Shown: positions 33,674-43,366 of the stretch, in pieces
Position numbering within the stretch: position 1 is the stretch's first letter
How the letters are laid out: each line of letters begins with the position of its first letter
NCBI RefSeq assembly: GCF_001643775.1
Contig: NZ_CP011402.1
Location: 1,100,001 to 1,164,000 of the forward strand
Length of the DNA: 64,000 nt
Reading direction: 5' to 3'
From: Denitrobacterium detoxificans
Lineage (GTDB): Bacteria; Actinomycetota; Coriobacteriia; Coriobacteriales; Eggerthellaceae
The notes under the pieces: generated by a model
What the model was told of the DNA's origin: nothing
What the model saw: the letters and a program-made list of their open reading frames with translations, nothing else
Database searches by the model: none
Made by a program: the position numbers and the translations under genes

Positions 33674-35665
33674 GTGGTCGTGTTTCGTTCGGTTAACGGC
33701 AAGATTACCGCGGCAATTGTCGTCGTGTTGCTTGCGTCGGCGTCCGTTGCCTTCGCCGTGAATTACACGATTATCTACAATACCGAACACGATCGCTCCG
33801 ACTCCATGGGAATCGCTGCGGCGAAGGAGTGCTCCACGATTCTTGCTGTCGCGTCTGACGGTCTCGACGATGATGAGTTCGTGCCTGGCACGCATGACTA
33901 TGATCTATGCCAGGAAAACCTACGTACGCTTTGCCAGACATGCGGCATGGACTATCTGTACATATGCAAGGTCGACGTTGAGAACAGCACCATTACGTAC
34001 ATCATGGCCGTCGGCGGAAGCGACGCCGAAAACGATGAGATTACCCGCGAGCGGCCCTTTGGGACGGTTGTGTATACGGAGATTTCCGATGTTATGAAGT
34101 TGGCGCTCAAAGGCGCCCCCGAGCCTGTTGCCGAAGAGATCGACAACCAGTTCGGTCATATGCTCGACTGGTATTACCCTGCCATGCAGTTGGGCGATAA
34201 CGTTGTGGCGGCTTCGAGCTATTCGGTGGATAGGCAACGCGATAGGGTCATCTCATCGACCGTTAGCACCATGTGGCCGTTCGCTCTGGCCATTCTTCTC
34301 TTGTTCGCCGTCGAGCTCGTCATCCTCCGACGGAACGTATTCAATCCCTTGCATCTCATAGCTGCACGCATGCGCTCCTTTACGGCCAAGGAGGCGAAAG
34401 AGGCCGAGCCTCTGGACATACGCTCAAACGATGAGATTGGCGATATCGCCAGTGCGTTTAACGAGATGTCAGGCGAGATTGACGAATATGTTGCCCGCAT
34501 TGGCCAAATGGCGGCCGAGCGTGCGCAGACCGATTTCGAACTTAGCGTGTCACATCGCATACAGCAGGGCATGGTTCCCGGTCGTACTCAATTGCTGGGC
34601 GATGGGTTTTCCGCATGCGGGTTTTCACGTCCCGCGCGTTCGGTTGGTGGTGATTTCTACGATGTTGTCCAACTTGATGATGGGCGCATCGCGGTTGTCG
34701 TTGGCGATGCGGCAGGCAAGGGCATTGCTGCTGCCTTGTTCATGACGGTGGTCAAGACTATGATCATCGATGGTTTGCGTTTAGGGAATGGGCCCGCAGA
34801 GGTGCTCACGCGGACGAATGCTCGCGTTTCTCTTTCCAATCCCGAGGATATGTTCGTAAGCGTGTTTGCCGCTGTATTGGATCCGCGAAACGGCGAGGTG
34901 CGCTTCGCGAATGCCGGGCATATGCCTCCGCTACTAGTCGGAAACAATGCAAGCGTATTCGAGGTGAATCCTGGGGAGCTGCTTGGGCTATTCGACGATA
35001 CCGTCATCGAGGAATCAACTGTTATTCTTGAGCCTGGTCAGGGCCTTCTTCTGTACACCGATGGCGTGGTTGAGGCGCAGGCGGTGGATGGCTCGTTCTT
35101 TGGTGAGGACCGTTTGGCTGAATCCGTTGCCGCGTGCGTTCCCTATGATCATGCTGGGGATATCGTTGATGTGGTCGTTCGTGCCGTTGATGGCTTTGCC
35201 GAAGGTCGTGAGCAGTTCGATGATCTAACGGCTGCCGTTCTTATGTACGCGAGATCCAACGATGCGGACAACGTGCGGGGTGAGGATGGTTCTCTTGGCG
35301 AAGAGCTGCCCTGCGACATGTCGGCGCTTCCGCGATTGCGCGAAGCTCTGTATGCGACGGACGCGAACGATGCCTTGAAGCGCAAGGCGTATCTGGCATG
35401 CGAGGAGGTGTTCGCCAACATCGTTTCCTATTCGGGTGCTACGAAATCTTGGGTGAGCATTTCGGCTGCGCCCGACTTCGTTCGGATGGTCTTCGCTGAT
35501 AACGGGAAGCCGTTCGATCCCACGGCTACAGAAGATGTTGAACGGGAATTCGAGGATCTGGATACGGGCGGTATGGGCATTGGCCTCGTTCGCCAGCTTG
35601 CTTCGAAGCTCGAGTACCAACGTGCTGATGAGCGTAATATTCTTACCGTCGTCGTGCGCGCGTGA
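33674..35665 (+). CDS. Membrane SpoIIE/PP2C phosphatase with HAMP and C-terminal HATPase domains
   Basis: 663 residues. Helix 1 (about 10-30), an extracytoplasmic sensor of about 155 residues with several Cys, helix 2 (about 195-215, PFALAILLLFAVELVIL), HAMP (FNPLHLIAARMRSFTA ... FNEMSGEI), PP2C/SpoIIE domain (VGGDFYDVVQLDDG, GDAAGKGIAAALFM, ANAGHMPPLL, YTDGVVEAQ) and a C-terminal RsbW-like HATPase (ACEEVFANIVSYSG, FADNGKPFDP, GGMGIGLVRQLA) whose N, G1 and G2 boxes look intact. It should dephosphorylate the STAS protein in response to an external signal, and its HATPase may rephosphorylate it. GTG 33674. Confidence 0.9.
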   Translation: MVVFRSVNGKITAAIVVVLLASASVAFAVNYTIIYNTEHDRSDSMGIAAAKECSTILAVASDGLDDDEFVPGTHDYDLCQENLRTLCQTCGMDYLYICKVDVENSTITYIMAVGGSDAENDEITRERPFGTVVYTEISDVMKLALKGAPEPVAEEIDNQFGHMLDWYYPAMQLGDNVVAASSYSVDRQRDRVISSTVSTMWPFALAILLLFAVELVILRRNVFNPLHLIAARMRSFTAKEAKEAEPLDIRSNDEIGDIASAFNEMSGEIDEYVARIGQMAAERAQTDFELSVSHRIQQGMVPGRTQLLGDGFSACGFSRPARSVGGDFYDVVQLDDGRIAVVVGDAAGKGIAAALFMTVVKTMIIDGLRLGNGPAEVLTRTNARVSLSNPEDMFVSVFAAVLDPRNGEVRFANAGHMPPLLVGNNASVFEVNPGELLGLFDDTVIEESTVILEPGQGLLLYTDGVVEAQAVDGSFFGEDRLAESVAACVPYDHAGDIVDVVVRAVDGFAEGREQFDDLTAAVLMYARSNDADNVRGEDGSLGEELPCDMSALPRLREALYATDANDALKRKAYLACEEVFANIVSYSGATKSWVSISAAPDFVRMVFADNGKPFDPTATEDVEREFEDLDTGGMGIGLVRQLASKLEYQRADERNILTVVVRA

Positions 35666-35738
35666 ACAAGGACGGAGGTTTGTTCACGTTTGGCTGATGG
35701 CTTTCTGCTATCGGAATGCAATTAACGCAAAAAAGTTC

Positions 35739-35767
35739 TTGCGTTGGTCTTTGTTTACCTGTATAGT
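35739..35767 (+). promoter_or_regulatory. Promoter of tRNA-Asp copy 2
   Basis: TTGCGT (35739-35744) and TATAGT (35762-35767) with a 17-nt spacer. It differs from the copy 1 promoter but keeps position and spacing. Confidence 0.65.
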
Positions 35768-35787
35768 TTCCTTCGCTGCTTAAGCAC

Positions 35788-35864
<77 letters not shown>

Positions 35865-35873
35865 TTTGAATTT

Positions 35874-35905
35874 GGAAGAGTTCCCGATTGGGAACTCTTT
35901 TTTTG
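35874..35905 (+). terminator. Terminator after tRNA-Asp copy 2
   Basis: AGAGTTCCC pairs with GGGAACTCT around GATT, followed by seven T. The IS copy 2 inserted in this T run. Confidence 0.85.
35898..35905. repeat. Target-site duplication, left copy (IS copy 2)
   Basis: TTTTTTTG, repeated at 37476-37483. Confidence 0.85.
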
Positions 35906-37475
35906 GGCTCTTCGGTGGTTTCTGTGGGAGAGATTCCGGCATAGGCCCAGCTCAGCGGGCGAAAACAACGATCTGGAACTGAAACGGCCCCGGGAGGGGC
36001 CGTTTCCGCGTCATCCGCCTATGATTGCTAAGCCAAATTCAGACAACCGAAGAGGTGTGACGCATGAAGAGTCTACTACTTCTCGCCCTCGGTCTGGCCC
36101 GCACGGTCGTCCTGGGCGCGCGCATCGAGGCCGAGCGCATCGTCGTGAGCGTCCGGCCCTACAAGCGCGAGCAGCGCCGCTGCCCCGTATGCGGCAGGGC
36201 CTGCGACTTCTACGACATGGCGAACCGCGGGGCCCCCAGGCTGTGGAGGGCGATGGACCTGGCGCGCTCGGCCTGCTACCTGGAGTACGCGCCCTGCAGG
36301 GTGCGCTGCCCGGAGCACGGCGTGCGCACCGAGGCCGTCCCCTGGGCGCGGCACGGGGCGCGCTTCACGCGTGACTTCGAGGACTGGGTGGCGTGGCTGG
36401 CGGTCCGCTGCACCGCCTCGGCGGTCTCCGAGCTCGCCCGCGTCGAGTGGCACAGCGTGGGCGGCGTGTGCAGGCGCGTCTACGCCGAGCTCGGAGGCCG
36501 CGCGCGGCGCCTCGAGGTTCGACGGCGTGCGCCGCATCGGCATCGACGAGACGTCGTACAAGAAGGGCCACAAGTACGTCACGGTGGTCGTCGACCACGA
36601 CCGCGGCTGCCTCATCTGGGCGCACGGAGGGCACCGGCAAGGACGTGCTCAACCTGTTCCTCGACGAGCTCACGCGCGAGCAGAGGCGCGCCATAGAGGT
36701 GGTGACCGCCGACGGCGCGAGGGTGGATAAGGCAGCTGGTCAAGCGCCGCTCGCCCCAACGCGAGGTGGGTCATGGACCCCTTCCACGTGGTCCAGTGGA
36801 TGAACGACGCGCTCGACGCCGTGCGCTGCGAGGAGTGGAACGCCGCCAGGGCCGCCGCCAGGGCCGCCAGGCCCAGGCCCGAGGGCAAGCGCGGCAGGCC
36901 TGCCAAAGGCGAGCTGCCGCCCGAGGAGGTCAGGGCGCTCGAGGAGGAGGCGGCCTCCATCAAGGGCAGCCGCTACGCGCTCGTGAAGAACCCCGAGGAC
37001 CTCACCGACGGCCAGAGGGCGAGGCTCGAGGCGCTCAAGAAGAGGGCCGGCTCGCGGCTGGTCAGGGCCTGGGAGCTCAAGGAGGACCTGCGGGCCGTCT
37101 TCCGGGCAGCCGACGGCTCCGAGGCCGCCGAGCTGCTCGACGACTGGATGCACAGGGCCGCCTACTGCAAGATCGCCAAGGTCGTCGCCGTGGAGAAGAA
37201 GGTGCGCCGCCGGCGCGACGACATCATCGCCGCAGTCGAGCTCGGCATCAGCAACGGGCGCGTAGAGGCCATCAACAACAAGATCAAGGTGACGGTGAGG
37301 ATGGGCTACGGCTTCCGCAACACCGACAACCTCGTGGCCCTGCTCATGCTCAGGTGCGGCGACTGCCAGCCCCAGCTCCCGGGTCGCCCGGTGAAGGCGA
37401 GGAAGAAGGGCGTGAAGGGAGCGAAGAGCGTTGCTGCCTAGGCTAGCCCCTTGTCACACAAACTACCGAAGCCTC
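35906..37475 (+). mobile_element. ISL3-family insertion sequence, copy 2 (1570 bp)
   Basis: Same element as copy 1 in the opposite orientation, with the same terminal repeats and an 8-bp duplication. It sits in the terminator T run after tRNA-Asp copy 2 and splits the tail repeat, which resumes at 37484. It is 4 bases longer than copy 1; four single-base insertions between 36492 and 36752 account for the difference. Confidence 0.95.
36064..37441 (+). pseudogene. ISL3-family transposase, frameshifted
   Basis: Same gene as the intact 457-residue transposase in copy 1. Relative to it there are extra bases at about 36492 (C), 36626 (G), 36721-36723 (G) and 36752 (C). The frame breaks after codon 143 and the C-terminal part resumes in another frame at about 36773-37441. 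Outside these four positions no other difference was seen by eye. Either the copy is inactivated or this short stretch contains sequencing errors. Confidence 0.85.
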
Positions 37476-37483
37476 TTTTTTTG
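37476..37483. repeat. Target-site duplication, right copy (IS copy 2)
   Basis: TTTTTTTG, identical to 35898-35905. Confidence 0.85.
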
Positions 37484-37577
37484 TTACGTGGGACGAGACT
37501 TGAATTCGTTGGAGTGGAAACACGTGAAGCGGACGCCCCAGTGGGGCGTCCGTAGCGTTTCGCCCGACCGAGCCTGG
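37484..37577. repeat. Structured repeat, copy C (chimeric)
   Basis: The first half matches copy B (TTACGTGGGACGAGACTTGA, two substitutions later), the second half matches copy A (hairpin GGACGCCCCA/GTGGGGCGTCC through CGACCGAGCCTG). The rest of 37578-37795 has no convincing gene; an 87-codon frame at 37580 looks spurious. Confidence 0.7.
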
Positions 37578-37795
37578 GCGTGCTCCTAGATTCAGGCCGT
37601 CTTGTTTCAAATGTCGATTTGATCATTTCGAGGTCGTCCGCAACGTCCATCAAGAGCCGTCATCCGAGGAACGTCCGTCGAAGGAGGGTCGGTCAATATG
37701 TTGAGGTGACCTGGAATTATTGTTGGGAAAATCGTGACGTTTGTCTTATTTGGTTCTATCTGGGACTATGCTCGATTTGGTTACGCTTTCGACGC

Positions 37796-40093
37796 TTAAT
37801 TCTCATCGTTCGGCTTCTCCGTCTCCGTGAAAGCTTCTTCTAGATCGCGCAGTCTTTTTAACATCATGTATGTGCAAATTACGGTCAGTCGGAACGCTTT
37901 TGCTACTCCACTTGAATCCTGGTAACAACGACCGTGAACGCAGTCGTTCCTGACGTTGAATCCATTTGGTGAGTACATAACATGGTAAACAAATAGGAAT
38001 TCATTGCATCCTTGGATTGTGCCTGTGATTTCGCGCACTTCTCCGATAAGGCTTGCCAAGACGCTAACAACGTCCTTCAGGTACGTATAGGAATCTTTTG
38101 CCGCCCTGAAAGGTACAATCGCAAAGAATTCGCCTATCTCCCTAATAGCGTTTTCGAGAATTGGGAATAGTTGGGTTAGATGCCCCAATGTAGGATGCGA
38201 TTCCGGGAATGAAAGAAGCTCGTAATACTTGGGTGCATTTTCGGAAACCCAATTGTATGCAGGCCTTATCTTGATAAGCGAAGTGCAGGCCAGAATCGTT
38301 TGACTTAGGCACTCGTAGAATTCATCGATAACCTCTCGCTCTTTCATGGCGTTTAGAAAGCGATACGAATTGGCGTTATAAATGCGCATTACTTCAGAGG
38401 CGATCATCCAATCAATGGGGTGGGCTTTCTGCTCGTATGCTATATGGATGTGCTCGGGATAGTATTCCGATATAGTTGTTTTGTCGAACAGATTAATAAA
38501 CGCATGCTCTGCCATGGACTCGAGATTTTTTAAAATGGCCTCATCGGATTGAAGAAACATGCTGCGAGCGATTCCGTGCGGACTCTCGAGAAAGGCTCTG
38601 TTGAACTTTTCGATTTCAGCTACGGGTATCGAACCTTCGTGAGAAAATACCTGCATGTTCGCAACCACTGGTGCATAACAGATTTCCCGCCAAATGCGGC
38701 GCAGTGAAATCAGAGTCTCTTTAGTCCACTTATTATCGATTTGCGGATTGTCCAGGACATCAATGTAGAACATCATTGCCCAGTAGAATAGCTCTGCAGT
38801 CTCGACATCAACCTTCTGAGCATACTCGATGAATAGCTCTAACGAACGCTCGGCATCACTGCTGTCGCAGTTCTTTGCGCATCGAGAGTCTTTAAACACG
38901 GCAATCAGATCATGTGTGCAAGTAACTGCTGCAAGAGAGTCTTTCGTAATACTCTTTGTTTTTACGAGAAAAATCTCCTTTTGCCTGTTGGTGCAAGGAA
39001 AGCCGTTTGCCTTCATAAAGCATATATCATCATAGTCAGAGATGCCTGAAAGGAGGGTCGAAAGTCCTTTAAAATACTTTCCTTTTGGTCCATCCGCGAG
39101 CTGCCTAGACTCGCACAAGCGCTGAAGCACTTTCATCGCGGTGCAAGTCAACTTCCGTATTGGTTTGTTAGCTTTAACGCATCGTTCTGCATGCCCCAGA
39201 AAGAGATCGACTAGTAGATTTTGACTTGCTTCTGACGGGGCCTTCCCTTGCGTACTGTATTCAAGTACTTCGATGATGCAAATGGCTCGTTTATCGACGA
39301 AAGCGTCCTTAGCCATCGAAAGAACTTTCTCCGTCCATGCGGTGGTGTCTGGCGATTCTGTGCCGTTTCTCAGACGTATCATCGGCTCGATTGTTCCCTC
39401 GGTGAACGACGTTCTGAAAGAATCGCACAGCAGGGCTTCTTGCCATGTCTGGAATGTTTTTCCTATCACGCTTTTGAACGAAAGGAAGTCTTCGTCGAAA
39501 TAAGTATCTAGAACGGTTTTGACGTATTGCTCGTTAATCGAGATGGATTCGCCCTCTAAATTAGATTCCAATGTTTTTGCAGCGTTTTCGAATTCTGGGA
39601 GGTCGATGCTGTATGCGAGCTTTATTACGTGTTGTTTATCATTTCCGAGAGGGCTGAAATCGAATAGTTGGTGGAGGTTCGAGTGGTATAGGAGCTGTGG
39701 GTTGAATGGGTATCTTGTTTCGCTTACGCAGTTAATCAGATAGGTTCCAACTGAGGCTATGCACAAGGCGTCGAAGAAGCCATTTCTCCCAATTGCTTCT
39801 TCTGGGCTCTTTGCCCCGCTCCTGATTAAGACGCAGTCATAAACAGAATTTAGCCAGGGAGTTTCAAATGAGGGGCGAAAGTCTCCAATGGAGTCGACTA
39901 TTCTTGCGAAATGGACAAAAGCAGGCCGGATTGATAAATATGCCCGATTGAAGTCATTAAAGGACTCTAGTTCTATTGGAGGCTCGAAGTTCTTCTCGGT
40001 GTAATCGACAAACCACTGCCAATCACGTGACGACTGAAGCATTCCTTCGGTGAAACGCACTTCTACTTCGTGTTCGTAGTATCCGGTCCCCAT
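37796..40093 (-). CDS. Large protein of unknown function with HEPN-like C-terminal motif
   Basis: 765 residues, soluble, helix-rich, no membrane segment. I do not recognise the N-terminal ~650 residues. Near the C-terminus (about residues 690-750) the segment VRNDCVHGRCY contains R-x4-H, the signature of HEPN nucleases and related domains, in a helical hairpin context followed by LTVICTYMMLKRL. By eye the gene is much more AT-rich than its neighbours and stands alone between structured repeats C and D, signs of horizontal transfer. A defence or toxin role is possible but not shown. Start ATG 40093; no strong ribosome site. Confidence 0.8.
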   Translation of the reverse strand: MGTGYYEHEVEVRFTEGMLQSSRDWQWFVDYTEKNFEPPIELESFNDFNRAYLSIRPAFVHFARIVDSIGDFRPSFETPWLNSVYDCVLIRSGAKSPEEAIGRNGFFDALCIASVGTYLINCVSETRYPFNPQLLYHSNLHQLFDFSPLGNDKQHVIKLAYSIDLPEFENAAKTLESNLEGESISINEQYVKTVLDTYFDEDFLSFKSVIGKTFQTWQEALLCDSFRTSFTEGTIEPMIRLRNGTESPDTTAWTEKVLSMAKDAFVDKRAICIIEVLEYSTQGKAPSEASQNLLVDLFLGHAERCVKANKPIRKLTCTAMKVLQRLCESRQLADGPKGKYFKGLSTLLSGISDYDDICFMKANGFPCTNRQKEIFLVKTKSITKDSLAAVTCTHDLIAVFKDSRCAKNCDSSDAERSLELFIEYAQKVDVETAELFYWAMMFYIDVLDNPQIDNKWTKETLISLRRIWREICYAPVVANMQVFSHEGSIPVAEIEKFNRAFLESPHGIARSMFLQSDEAILKNLESMAEHAFINLFDKTTISEYYPEHIHIAYEQKAHPIDWMIASEVMRIYNANSYRFLNAMKEREVIDEFYECLSQTILACTSLIKIRPAYNWVSENAPKYYELLSFPESHPTLGHLTQLFPILENAIREIGEFFAIVPFRAAKDSYTYLKDVVSVLASLIGEVREITGTIQGCNEFLFVYHVMYSPNGFNVRNDCVHGRCYQDSSGVAKAFRLTVICTYMMLKRLRDLEEAFTETEKPNDEN

Positions 40094-40475
40094 TTCGTCC
40101 CCTATATCGTATCGTGCTTAATCCGGTCACACCTTGGATGATAGGCCATCGGGCCATGCGCTGGATGGCCAAAGCTAATTAAAGAATATGCTATGAACTT
40201 CGGAAGGCGGTGATTCGTAATTGATTACGGTTCTGCTTCGATTGTTGACATGCTTGGTTCTATGTCGGTGCGGATTTGCTTTTCCTGCAAGCTGCAATTT
40301 GGGATGCTTCATATAAATGTTGGCATGCGGGTAAGCGATCTCGTTTTTTTGAAAGCGGGACATGCAGCGCGTTGGCAAATTCGCCTTCATTCGAGGCTAC
40401 TTTTTCGACTGAGTCAATCGGGGCTAGAATATATGACAACCATTTTTAAATCAGCCGACGCCCGGAATCTCTCTT

Positions 40476-40546
40476 CGTATTTGGGGACGGTGGCGAGACT
40501 TGAACTCGTTGGGGTGGAAACGCGTGAAGCGCACGCCCCGGTGGGG
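40476..40546. repeat. Structured repeat, copy D, right edge of accessory region
   Basis: TTTGGGGACGGTGGCGAGAC and about 50 following bases match copy A closely, ending in CGCCCCGGTGGGG at the yjbQ stop codon. Copies A and D are direct repeats bounding 20.4 kb. The stretch 40094-40475 is AT-rich and holds nothing else I can identify. Confidence 0.7.
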
Positions 40547-40945
40547 CTATTCCCCAACAATTTGCACGTAGAAGCGACGATGGCGTGGGCCGTCGAATTC
40601 GCAGAAATAAATACCCTGCCAGGTGCCGAGCACCAGTTTCCCGTTCGAGATGGGGATGGTTTCCGATGCTCCGACTAGGCTCGATTTCAAATGCGCATGG
40701 CTGTTGCCCTCGGCATGAAGGAATTCGGCTCGATCGCGCCGCCCAAAGATGTCTCCGAGCGCAAGCTTCAGGTCGTGTTGCACGTCGGGGTCGGCGTTTT
40801 CGTTGATGGTGATTGCTGCGGTGGTGTGTGGGCAGTATACCGTGCAAAGACCCTCGCGGACGCCGCTTTCATGCACATCCTGCTGCACATGCATTGTGAT
40901 GTCGTGGAACCCGAACTCGCAGGTAGGTAAGTCGTGCGTTTTCAT
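40547..40945 (-). CDS. yjbQ: YjbQ/UPF0047 family protein
   Basis: 132 residues, typical length. Family signatures are CPHTTAAITINENADPDV, EGNSHAHLKSSLVG and LGTWQGIYFCEFDGPR. Members bind a metal ion through conserved His and have been linked to thiamine-phosphate synthase side activity. ATG 40945 follows AAAGAGG; an upstream ATG at 41008 adds non-family sequence. Its stop codon abuts structured repeat D. The physiological role is not settled. Confidence 0.9.
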   Translation of the reverse strand: MKTHDLPTCEFGFHDITMHVQQDVHESGVREGLCTVYCPHTTAAITINENADPDVQHDLKLALGDIFGRRDRAEFLHAEGNSHAHLKSSLVGASETIPISNGKLVLGTWQGIYFCEFDGPRHRRFYVQIVGE

Positions 40946-41127
40946 GGGGCCTCTTTCCCGCGTAGCCTGCCGATTGCTCGCTTCGTCACGTGCTATATGG
41001 TAGCGCACGATGGGTTATTTCCGCATGGGGCCTCATACTCTGTCCGGCATCTTTCAAGGCGAGGTTGGGTGTCGCTTGGTATTATCGGCATAGGTCCAGT
41101 TCTCTTGCACATTGGAGGGGATTGCTT

Positions 41128-41934
41128 GTGATTCGAAAGGCCTATGCGACCGATAAGGGAGCTATTACGTATTGGGTCAATGAAATCGAGCCCCATGCGG
41201 TAACGCTTGTCTTTCTACCAGGGCTCACTGCCGACCATCGCTTGTTTCAGAAGCAGGTCGAATACTTTGAGCGTTTGTGCAACGTGGTCGTGTGGGATGC
41301 GCCAGCCCATGCCGACTCGCGTCCTTTTGAGTTGTCGTTTTCGCTCGAAGATATGGCCTGCTGGCTCCATGAGATTATTGACGTGGAAGGCATCGAACGC
41401 CCTATTCTTGTTGGCCAATCCATGGGTGGCTACGTGAGCCAAGCGTTCATGCAACGGTTTCCAGGTGAGGTTGCGGGTTTTGTCTCCATCGATTCCGCGC
41501 CTCTCCAGCGGCAGTATTATTCTTCCTGGGAGCTCTGGTTGCTCAGTCGCATGACCTCCGTCTATAGGGCCTATCCTCATGAGCCGCTCGTTCGGGCTGG
41601 CGTGAAGGGCTGCGCCACGACGGAGTATGGTCAGAAGCTCATGCGGGAAATCTGGAGCGTATACAACCACGAAGAGTTTTCTGTTCTTGCGGGGTATGGC
41701 TACCGCATTTTGGCTGCGGCAATCGAGCGCGACCTTCCTTACGAAATCGATTGCCCCGTGCATCTCATCTGCGGAGAAAAGGACGCAGCGGGTTCAACGC
41801 GCCGCTACAATCGCGCATGGGCGAAGGAGACGGGGTATCCTTTGGCTTGGATTGCCGGTGCGGGGCATAACTCGAATGCCGACTGCCCTGACGAGGTCAA
41901 TGCTCTGATAGCCGCCCTTGCCGGCCTTGGTTAA
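41128..41934 (+). CDS. Alpha/beta-hydrolase
   Basis: 268 residues. The nucleophile elbow is VGQSMGGYVSQA (Ser), an oxyanion-type HG-like loop is replaced by FLPGLTADHRLF, the acid lies in CGEKDAAGS and the catalytic His in GAGHNSNADCP. This is the AB-hydrolase catalytic triad. GTG 41128 follows GGAGGGGA by 7 nt; an in-frame ATG at 40990 overlaps noncoding sequence. Substrate unknown; esterase, lipase or peptidase are all possible. Confidence 0.88.
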   Translation: MIRKAYATDKGAITYWVNEIEPHAVTLVFLPGLTADHRLFQKQVEYFERLCNVVVWDAPAHADSRPFELSFSLEDMACWLHEIIDVEGIERPILVGQSMGGYVSQAFMQRFPGEVAGFVSIDSAPLQRQYYSSWELWLLSRMTSVYRAYPHEPLVRAGVKGCATTEYGQKLMREIWSVYNHEEFSVLAGYGYRILAAAIERDLPYEIDCPVHLICGEKDAAGSTRRYNRAWAKETGYPLAWIAGAGHNSNADCPDEVNALIAALAGLG

Positions 41935-42012
41935 TTTGCGTGGCGACACGCATCTCTGATCAAAGGTTCGTTTCGGTAGAGTATTTTTTGTGCGACGGTG
42001 ATGGCAGCTAGG

Positions 42013-43230
42013 TTATTTCGTTGGTCTGATGTGGTCGTTCTGAACGGGTACGATGCGCTCAACCGTGTTCTTGCCCTCGCATTTGAGCACGCTTACGGTA
42101 TCGCCTTCGCTCGTGGACTCAACGAGTACGAAGGTGGCCGTGTTCTCGGGGTCGTTGCCATTTGAGTCGACCCATGTTCCGCTGTTGGCGAAAACCTTGG
42201 GACGATCGTAGCCCGGGAATTCCTTGTATCCCGCTACGTGCGTGTGGCCAAGTATGAGCACGTCTGCGGAAGGGTCCACGTCGAAGCATTCGAGCGTCGG
42301 AAGAACTTCGATATCCTCTTCGTCGCTGATGGGGTGCTCGATGGAGTGCCGGGCTGAAATGGGCGTGGGTACGAGATTGCGACGCTGCATTTCGTCCCAG
42401 GTTGGTATCAGTTCCTGGAAGAGTGGGCTAGCGGAGTCTTCCCCGGGTAGTGTAACTGGCAGCAGGTCTCTCGGCGAAAATGTTCCTACCAGGCCATCGA
42501 CAGCCACCTCGATGAACTTGTCGTCGAGCTCCTCTTCAACGGGGAACCAATCGCTCACGATGTCGGCCCAGAGCTTCCAGTACGCGTATTCCGCGCATGC
42601 CTGCTTGTCGTTGGGGTTTGGTTCGGGAAGCGTGGGTGGAACCTTCCTGCATGCTGTATTGCGTGTGGGATTCGCATAGCGCCCCTCGGCGATGGAGCGT
42701 TCCTTGAGACGAATGAAGAAGTAGCCAGGTGGCAGCAGGGGGTGACCGTATTCCATGATGTTGGCGTTTGCGATGGTGTTGGGGGCGCACAGTATTTCGT
42801 AGCGATGCCCGTGTTCGATGACTACCTCGCCGCGCACGCCCGTGCGATAGCGCCCCAATCCAGGCACGTCGCGCGCTTGGATGATGCCGGGAATGATTTC
42901 CTCTAGCGCTTCGGAAGTGAGCGTCATATCGTGATTGCCAGGTACGTAGACTACGGGCGTGCCCGAACGCACCAGGTCTTTGATGGCCTCAATTACCTCT
43001 GCGTTGTTCTTGGCGCACGCCTTATAGAACTCATGGGAGGTGCGCGGAGCATTTGCAGTTGCTGGGTAGAACCAGTGATCCAGGAAGTCGCCATTGATGA
43101 CGAGTTCGTCAGCCAAATGCTCTCGCCCGATCATTTCGATGAAGGCTGCAAGCTTTGGGCGGTTTTTCACGGTTTCCGACAGGCTGTCGTCTAGGCCCAG
43201 ATGCAAGTCGCTGATGACGATGGTCTTCAC
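42013..43230 (-). CDS. Calcineurin-like metallophosphoesterase
   Basis: 405 residues with all two-metal motifs: ISDLHLG (D-x-H), NGDFLDHW (GDxxD), PGNHD and LGHTHV (GHxH). A middle insertion of about 150 residues is Pro-rich and specific to this subgroup. GTG 43230 follows AGAGGATG. The substrate cannot be predicted; UDP-diacylglucosamine hydrolase-like and nucleotide phosphodiesterase relatives share the core. It stands alone between converging and leftward neighbours. Confidence 0.88.
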   Translation of the reverse strand: MKTIVISDLHLGLDDSLSETVKNRPKLAAFIEMIGREHLADELVINGDFLDHWFYPATANAPRTSHEFYKACAKNNAEVIEAIKDLVRSGTPVVYVPGNHDMTLTSEALEEIIPGIIQARDVPGLGRYRTGVRGEVVIEHGHRYEILCAPNTIANANIMEYGHPLLPPGYFFIRLKERSIAEGRYANPTRNTACRKVPPTLPEPNPNDKQACAEYAYWKLWADIVSDWFPVEEELDDKFIEVAVDGLVGTFSPRDLLPVTLPGEDSASPLFQELIPTWDEMQRRNLVPTPISARHSIEHPISDEEDIEVLPTLECFDVDPSADVLILGHTHVAGYKEFPGYDRPKVFANSGTWVDSNGNDPENTATFVLVESTSEGDTVSVLKCEGKNTVERIVPVQNDHIRPTK

Positions 43231-43366
43231 GAGGCATCCTCTCTGCGCGTGTCCATGGGCCCGAATTGCGCCCGTTTTTTAGTGTACTCGCTGATGGGGG
43301 CAAACGCGCTCTTGCAGCGAAACTGATACGCGGTCGAGTCGTTTTTCGTATGGTTGCTTTGCAGCG

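Noticed and set aside
37580-37843. An 87-codon plus-strand frame after IS copy 2
   Set aside because: No ribosome site, overlap with the end of the large AT-rich gene and no recognisable domain.
40250-40678. A 142-codon plus-strand frame
   Set aside because: It crosses structured repeat D and the antisense of yjbQ and has no ribosome site.
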